Part shown: positions 5,217 to 9,373 of the stretch, piece by piece
How positions within the stretch are numbered: position 1 is the first letter of the stretch
Layout: each line of letters starts with the position of its first letter
From: Spirochaetaceae bacterium
Lineage (GTDB): Bacteria > Spirochaetota > Spirochaetia > Treponematales > Breznakiellaceae
DNA: 9,373 nucleotides
NCBI GenBank assembly: GCA_031269165.1
Contig: JAISZQ010000381.1
Span: forward strand, 1 to 9,373
Reading direction: 5' to 3'
Made by a program: the position numbers and the translations under genes
The notes under the pieces: model-generated
The model's input: the letters and a program-made list of their open reading frames with translations, nothing else
Told to the model about the DNA's origin: nothing
Database searches by the model: none

Positions 5217-6614
5217 CTATCCTTTCGCAAACGCCGTTATGCGGTCTTTGCCGACGGACCGCCACGGCTCGCCGAGTTTTTCGTGTTCGCCGAGGACGAC
5301 GAGGCCGCCGGTTTTGAGTTTTTCGGCGATCTCGGCAAGGATTTTGTCCTGTTGGGACGGGGTAAGGAAAGAGAGCAGGTCGCGGCAAAACACAAGATTG
5401 ACATCGGGCAGCGTGTTTTCGTTGGTGACATCGTGGTATTCGAAGACGATTGAATCTTTGATCTGCTGGTTGAACGAATAGCCGGAGCGCGCTTTGGTGA
5501 GAAAGGCACGGCAGTATTCGGGGACCTCTTCGAAGGTCATGTTGGGGGCGTTGGCGATGGACATGATGTCGCTGTCGTTTGCCCAGATTTTGATACGGCT
5601 GTCGGGGTAGCGAATCCTGAGGATACAGGCCAGAGAATAAGTCTCGTAGCCTTTGCCACATCCGGCGTTCCACACTTGGATGTTGTTCGACGTGAAGTCG
5701 GGGAGCAGGGCCTTGAGGGTGTAGGCGTACTCGTCGCTCCAGAAGGCGCCGGAAAACGGCGAGAAGAAAGGCTCGATATAGGCGTCCGCGTCGGAGGCGT
5801 TTTTAAGCTGGATGTCGGTGCCGCGCCGCATCCGTCCCCATTCGTCCAGCCGCCGGATGACCCACTCTTCATTGAGGGGGCTTGTGTAAAAGCGTTTGAG
5901 TGCGGCGAGCTGGTCTTTGATGAAGCCTAAGTCTTCGCGGGACACGCTTTCGGGAACGTCACCTTTGTCAAGGGCGGGTGCTGACGGGGCGGGTGCCTCG
6001 CCGTAGGATTCGGACGGCGCGGTTGACGGCTCATGCGCAACGTTTCCGGCAATCGCCGCAACACGTGTCCCGACAATCGCCCCGGCAATTGCCGCGTTGT
6101 CTTTGGGCTGGTTCGGGCTGAAGATGCGGACCACGTCGAGGATGATGTAGAGGTCGCCGCTTTTTTCGACAACACCCTGAATATACTTGATGTTTATATC
6201 GCCGAAAATCGGGTGCGGCGGCTGAATTTGTTCCGAACTGATGCCGACCACCTTGTCGATCTTGTCAACAATCGTACCGTATACCCGGTCTTCGATATGA
6301 AAGATCAGCATATTCTCCTGGCCGTCGGTCCCGCTGTTCCTCGGCAGCGGCAGATGAAAGAACGTGCGGAGGTCGATGATGGGGATGATGTCGCCGCGCA
6401 GATTGTACACACCGCGCACAAACGAAGGCGCGTTGGGGACAAAGGTAAATTTGTCCGCACGGGCAATCTCCTTCACGTTCATGATGTCCACGCCGTAGTC
6501 TTTTCCGCCGAGGCTGAACGTTACCATCTTGAAGTCGACGGTCTCAATCGCCGCCTGAGCCTTCTTTTCCTGCAATTCCGCGTTTACCTGCGATAAGTTC
6601 TGTATCTTTTCCAT
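5217..6614 (-). CDS. CheW-CheR-like fusion, receptor-coupling protein with altered methyltransferase domain
   Basis: The 465-residue product has two parts. Residues about 27-165 form a CheW domain (VTFSLGGKDYGVDI at 31-44; VRGVYNLRGDIIPIIDLR at 66-83), which links receptors to CheA. An Ala/Pro-rich linker (about 170-222) leads to a CheR-like domain (about 226-465). It keeps a SAM-binding motif, WNAGCGKGYETYSLA (315-329), and the following acidic site ANDSDI (345-350). CheR normally methylates receptor glutamates. Here the FFR motif reads FFSP, so the arginine equivalent to R98 of E. coli/Salmonella CheR is S285, and the NVMIYFD motif reads DLLSFLT, so Y235 is F416. The N-terminal helical part is also short. 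It follows cheA by 6 bp, and the cheA stop lies within its ribosome site AGGTAGGG. From memory, a CheW-CheR-like fusion is known in Treponema denticola arrays. Domain calls are firm; loss of activity is inferred. Confidence 0.9.
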   Translation of the reverse strand: MEKIQNLSQVNAELQEKKAQAAIETVDFKMVTFSLGGKDYGVDIMNVKEIARADKFTFVPNAPSFVRGVYNLRGDIIPIIDLRTFFHLPLPRNSGTDGQENMLIFHIEDRVYGTIVDKIDKVVGISSEQIQPPHPIFGDINIKYIQGVVEKSGDLYIILDVVRIFSPNQPKDNAAIAGAIVGTRVAAIAGNVAHEPSTAPSESYGEAPAPSAPALDKGDVPESVSREDLGFIKDQLAALKRFYTSPLNEEWVIRRLDEWGRMRRGTDIQLKNASDADAYIEPFFSPFSGAFWSDEYAYTLKALLPDFTSNNIQVWNAGCGKGYETYSLACILRIRYPDSRIKIWANDSDIMSIANAPNMTFEEVPEYCRAFLTKARSGYSFNQQIKDSIVFEYHDVTNENTLPDVNLVFCRDLLSFLTPSQQDKILAEIAEKLKTGGLVVLGEHEKLGEPWRSVGKDRITAFAKG

Positions 6615-6620
6615 GCAACC

Positions 6621-9026
6621 CTACCTGTTCGTCATCTCGCGCACGCGGCGGTTTTCCATCTCTTTATGGAGGCCAAGCTCAAGAAGCTGTTGAACGTCAA
6701 TAATGAGCGATACCGATCCGTCACCGAGAATCGACGCACCCGCGATACCCGGCGAATTGGTGTACTGGTCGCGGAGCGGCTTGATAACGACATCCTCTTC
6801 GCCGATGAGACTGTCCACCATGAAGCCCATTTTCTTTTCAGCGGTTCCAACGATAACGATAAAGTTATAATCGGCGACGGCCTGGGTCTTGATGCCAAAA
6901 AGCTGATCCAGCCGCAACAGCGATATGACATCGTTCCTGATATTAAACACCTCGTAGTTATCGATCTTCTTAATCTCCTCCGGCTTAAGGCGCAGACTCT
7001 CGATGACCGAGGTGATCGGGATCGAGTAGATTTCCGGCCCAACCCGCACGAGAAGCCCCTGAATGATGGCGAGGGTGAGCGGCAGTTTGATGACAAACTT
7101 CGTCCCCTTGCCCTTCTCGCTGTGCACGGTAACAGTTCCGTTGAGCTTTTCGATCGACCGCTTCACGACATCGAGTCCGACACCCCGGCCTGAGATCGCC
7201 GTGATGGACTTCGCCGTGGAAAAGCCGGGCTCGAAGATAAGCTGAAATGCCTCGACATCGGGAAGCACCTTGTTTGGATGCAACAGGCCCCGTTCGACAG
7301 CCTTCGCCTTGACCGCATCGACATCAATACCCTTGCCGTCGTCGGCGATCTCGATGACGATCATGTTCCCTTCGTTGGCGGCCTTGAGTAGCACCATGCC
7401 CTCTTCCGGTTTCCCGGCGGCCTTGCGTTCCTCGGCGCTCTCGATGCCGTGGTCGACCGAGTTTCGCACCGAGTGCATGATCGGGTCAAGCAGATCCTCG
7501 ATGACGGACTTGTCAAGCTCGGTCTCCTCACCCTCGATGACGAGGTTGATCTTCTTGTTCAGCGACTTCGACAGATCGCGGACGAGGCGTGGAAACCGGC
7601 TGAAAATCTGGCTGATGGGCACCATGCGTATCCGCATCACGCCTTCCTGCAATTCCCCGGTGATACGCCCCAAGTTTTGCGAAGTCGAACGGAACTTGAC
7701 CACGTTGGATTTCAGATCCGTCTCGTAGGGGTCAAACAACGCAAAGAGGTCGCCGTAACTTTCGCCGATCTCCTTGCGGATCTCCTTGACCGACTTCCCT
7801 TCCCCGATACGTTCGAGGTAGCCGGGCATACTGTCGAAAAGACTCTTTATCCGCTCCTGATAGGTGCTTTGGATCGCGTGCAGACCGGTAAGCAGGTCGC
7901 CAAACTGGTTGGAAATCTGGTTAAACGTCGCCTTCGTGATCACCGTCTCCGACACGAGGTTAAGCAGGTCGTCGATGCGCTTGGAATCAACGCGGAGAAT
8001 CGACCCCGCCTCTTTCCCCGCCTTCGCCGCATCGGCAGCAGACGCGCCGCCCTTCGCGGAAGCCGCAGAAGCCGCGGAAGCCGTTGTTTCCGGTGTTTCT
8101 GTTGGTTTCGCGGGGGCAGTATGATCCTCGGACATTTTTTGAGAACCCGCCGCTTCCGCCGGAACGGAAACTGGGGCCTGAGCCGCCGCTTGCCCCGTCT
8201 CCGCTGAGCCGCCGACCTCCGTAATATCCGCCGACAACGACACGTCGGGAATGACCACGTACTTCAGCAACTCGCCCTGAGTTTTCTGCGTGGCAACATA
8301 GTAATCAACAACCGGAAAAAACACGTCCTCGTAGAGTTTCTCGAACTCGGGAACCGTGCGCAGGATTGAACCCAAGCCCTTCATCGAGGCATAAACTTGA
8401 ATACCGCCCACCGTGTTCATGAGGCCGTTCTCGTCCATCTTCACCGAGACCCGGTAAATCGGCACGCCTGGGTCCACCGCCTCCCGCAACTCATTGATCT
8501 CCTGTGCCGTGAGCGTTCCCGCGCCGCCTGACACAGCGGCAACCGCCGAAACCTGAGCCGGAGCATTGGCCTGAGGAGGCGGCGGGACAGGTTTGGATGC
8601 GGCCTTTCCTTTTCCACCCTTCTTATTCCCGTCAGGCAGTAATGCCTTGAGCGCGGCCTCAATCGCGGAGGTGTCTTCCTCGGAGACCGCCCCCTCCATC
8701 CGCTTCTCAAGCATCGCCTTGATCACGTCAATCGCCGACAACAGCGTATCGACCACATCCCCGTTCACCGCCAGCCGGTCGCTGCGTATCTCGTCCAGCA
8801 CGTCCTCGACAATATGCGTAAAGTGCGAAAGCTCCATCATCTCAACGGTGGCCGAACCACCCTTCAAGGTATGCGCCGCACGAAAAATCTCATCAACCGC
8901 GTCCCGGTTCCCCGTTTCACTTTCCAGCACGAGAATATTCTGTTCAAGTGTATCCACCTGCATCTGCGCCTCGGAAAAAAAATCCTTGAGCAGTTCCTCG
9001 TTGTTCGGATCAAGATAATCACTCAT
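6621..9026 (-). CDS. cheA: Chemotaxis histidine kinase CheA
   Basis: CheA is the cytoplasmic kinase that passes receptor signals to CheY. Domains in the 801-residue protein: P1 with the phospho-accepting His52 in AHTLKGG; a P2-like regulator-binding domain (about 172-265); an Ala/Pro-rich linker (about 266-340); the P3 dimerisation helices (about 341-480); the P4 ATPase with N box HSVRNSVDHGIE (518-529), G1 box ADDGKGID (561-568), F box FEPGFST (598-604) and G2 box GRGVGLDVV (613-621); and the CheW-like P5 (about 655-785). All kinase motifs look intact. P3 is longer than usual: about 99 residues separate VITKAT from GELQ, against roughly 30 in Thermotoga CheA as I recall it. The ATG at 9026 was chosen over a TTG at 9062 because MSDYLDPNNEELL is a natural family start and because a promoter lies directly before it. 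The cheW-cheR fusion follows 6 bp downstream. Confidence 0.96.
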   Translation of the reverse strand: MSDYLDPNNEELLKDFFSEAQMQVDTLEQNILVLESETGNRDAVDEIFRAAHTLKGGSATVEMMELSHFTHIVEDVLDEIRSDRLAVNGDVVDTLLSAIDVIKAMLEKRMEGAVSEEDTSAIEAALKALLPDGNKKGGKGKAASKPVPPPPQANAPAQVSAVAAVSGGAGTLTAQEINELREAVDPGVPIYRVSVKMDENGLMNTVGGIQVYASMKGLGSILRTVPEFEKLYEDVFFPVVDYYVATQKTQGELLKYVVIPDVSLSADITEVGGSAETGQAAAQAPVSVPAEAAGSQKMSEDHTAPAKPTETPETTASAASAASAKGGASAADAAKAGKEAGSILRVDSKRIDDLLNLVSETVITKATFNQISNQFGDLLTGLHAIQSTYQERIKSLFDSMPGYLERIGEGKSVKEIRKEIGESYGDLFALFDPYETDLKSNVVKFRSTSQNLGRITGELQEGVMRIRMVPISQIFSRFPRLVRDLSKSLNKKINLVIEGEETELDKSVIEDLLDPIMHSVRNSVDHGIESAEERKAAGKPEEGMVLLKAANEGNMIVIEIADDGKGIDVDAVKAKAVERGLLHPNKVLPDVEAFQLIFEPGFSTAKSITAISGRGVGLDVVKRSIEKLNGTVTVHSEKGKGTKFVIKLPLTLAIIQGLLVRVGPEIYSIPITSVIESLRLKPEEIKKIDNYEVFNIRNDVISLLRLDQLFGIKTQAVADYNFIVIVGTAEKKMGFMVDSLIGEEDVVIKPLRDQYTNSPGIAGASILGDGSVSLIIDVQQLLELGLHKEMENRRVREMTNR

Positions 9027-9033
9027 ACCCCCT

Positions 9034-9062
9034 ATTATCGGTGGAAACGGGCGGTCCGTCAA
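9034..9062 (-). promoter_or_regulatory. Sigma70-type promoter of cheA, close to the start codon
   Basis: On the minus strand, TTGACG (9062-9057) and GATAAT (9039-9034) are separated by 17 bp; each matches the consensus at 5 of 6 positions. The -10 box ends 7 bases before the ATG, so transcription would begin at or next to the A of the ATG. That would give a leaderless mRNA, and no well-spaced ribosome site is seen: the AGGGGG before the ATG is one base away and is a poor match. Confidence 0.6.
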
Positions 9063-9070
9063 TCCCCCCT

Positions 9071-9086
9071 AGGGCAACGTCATTTA
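9071..9086 (-). promoter_or_regulatory. 16-bp element shared by the smc and cheA upstream regions, second copy
   Basis: TAAATGACGTTGCCCT on the minus strand, identical to 3713-3728. Here it lies just upstream of the -35 box of the cheA promoter, where an activator or repressor could bind. It also sits 6 bp from the start of repeat copy C, so it may belong to the repeat. Confidence 0.4.
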
Positions 9087-9092
9087 TTTTGA

Positions 9093-9246
9093 GACTGTTC
9101 AAAAAACCAGCAAAAGGGGGACGGCAACAGGTTGCCGCGTCTCCCCCTCGCTCCGGACGGCTCAAACCATTGCGGGGTATGCCCCATGAGCAGACAAAGT
9201 CTGCGACGGTTTGAGCCGTCCTCCGCTACCCCCTCAGCGGGGGGTC
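9093..9246 (+). repeat. Nested palindromic repeat, copy C (cut off by an IS30-like element)
   Basis: The copy begins GACTGTTCAAAAAACCAGC and shares the arms CAGCAAAAGGGGGA, CCCCCTCGCT and CGTCCTCCGCTACCCC with copies A and B. Its first loop carries an extra 7-bp palindrome (CGGCAAC 9122-9128 with 9131-9137). Its second loop carries a 14-bp stem (9155-9168/9208-9221) enclosing two smaller hairpins, GGGG/CCCC at 9174-9177/9182-9185 and GCAGAC/GTCTGC at 9190-9195/9199-9204. The right terminus expected from copy B is missing; the similarity stops near 9246, where the IS30-like end begins. Confidence 0.75.
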
Positions 9247-9252
9247 GGTAAA

Positions 9253-9373
9253 ATACAAAGTCAAGTGCAACAGTAGGGGAGGAAATAGACCGCAAGAGAA
9301 CCAGCGTGTAGAATAAGGTTGGAAACCAAAACACGGAGGGAAATCATGCGGTCATATCATCATTTTAGCGAAT
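9253..9373 (+). mobile_element. Left end of a probable IS30-family insertion sequence
   Basis: The segment TACAAAGTCAAGTGCAACAG (9254-9273) resembles the terminal inverted repeats of IS30-family elements, which commonly contain a GTGCAACAGT-like or CGCAACAGT-like core. An ORF with a good ribosome site follows about 70 bp later, the usual layout. The exact end base cannot be fixed without the other terminus. The element lies at the interrupted end of repeat copy C. Confidence 0.5.
9346..9373 (+). CDS. Start of a probable IS30-family transposase (partial)
   Basis: Only nine codons are in the window, MRSYHHFSE, starting at the ATG 9346-9348. GGAGG at 9335-9339 lies six bases before it and fixes the start. 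A tyrosine-histidine-(L/F)-(T/S) opening is typical of IS30 transposases (Y.HLT..ER), and the sequence upstream resembles an IS30 terminus. The fragment is too short to identify on its own. Confidence 0.5.

Noticed and set aside
4984..5481. 165-codon plus-strand frame from the spacer into the cheW-cheR gene
   Set aside because: It crosses the hairpins at 5014-5052 and 5127-5185 and then runs antisense to the CheR-like domain.
9080..9334. 84-codon minus-strand frame across copy C
   Set aside because: It spans the nested repeat and the IS30-like end and has no family resemblance.

Overview
The window most resembles a spirochaete of the genus Treponema with moderate to high GC content, perhaps a termite-gut type. 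This is an inference from the proteins: a treponeme-style CheA start, a CheW-CheR-like fusion directly behind cheA, and a short SMC. No sequence search was run. All complete genes are on the minus strand: smc (730-3666), a degenerate Y1/REP-type transposase-like gene (4337-4843), and a two-gene chemotaxis unit, cheA (6621-9026) followed by a cheW-cheR-like fusion (5217-6614).

Left flank (1-729): the last 32 codons of an IS4-like transposase, then a gene-free stretch dominated by a 288-bp nested palindromic repeat (copy A, 325-612) and another long inverted repeat (616-693). smc follows. Its head domains look intact, but the middle of the protein lacks a recognisable hinge. Between smc and the transposase-like gene lie repeat copy B (3791-3937), the first copy of an 85-bp repeat, and about 260 bp with nothing I can identify. 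The second copy of the 85-bp repeat forms the 3' end of the transposase-like gene. Between that gene and the che genes are several hairpins built on the motif GGCTGTTCCAAAAC.

The che unit begins at a good sigma70-type promoter placed so close to the ATG that the mRNA may be leaderless. CheA phosphorylates response regulators in answer to receptor signals. The second protein couples CheA to receptors through its CheW domain and carries a CheR-like domain that keeps the SAM-binding signature but lacks two residues important in enteric CheR. No cheX or cheY follows within the window. Upstream of cheA sits repeat copy C (9093 to about 9246), which ends at what looks like the left end of an IS30-family element whose transposase starts at 9346.

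The most interesting feature is the dispersed repeat family (copies A, B, C and shorter relatives). The copies share conserved arms, while their hairpin loops carry different extra palindromes, so hairpins sit inside hairpin loops. These repeats fill most of the intergenic space, and two of the three copies lie close to insertion sequences.
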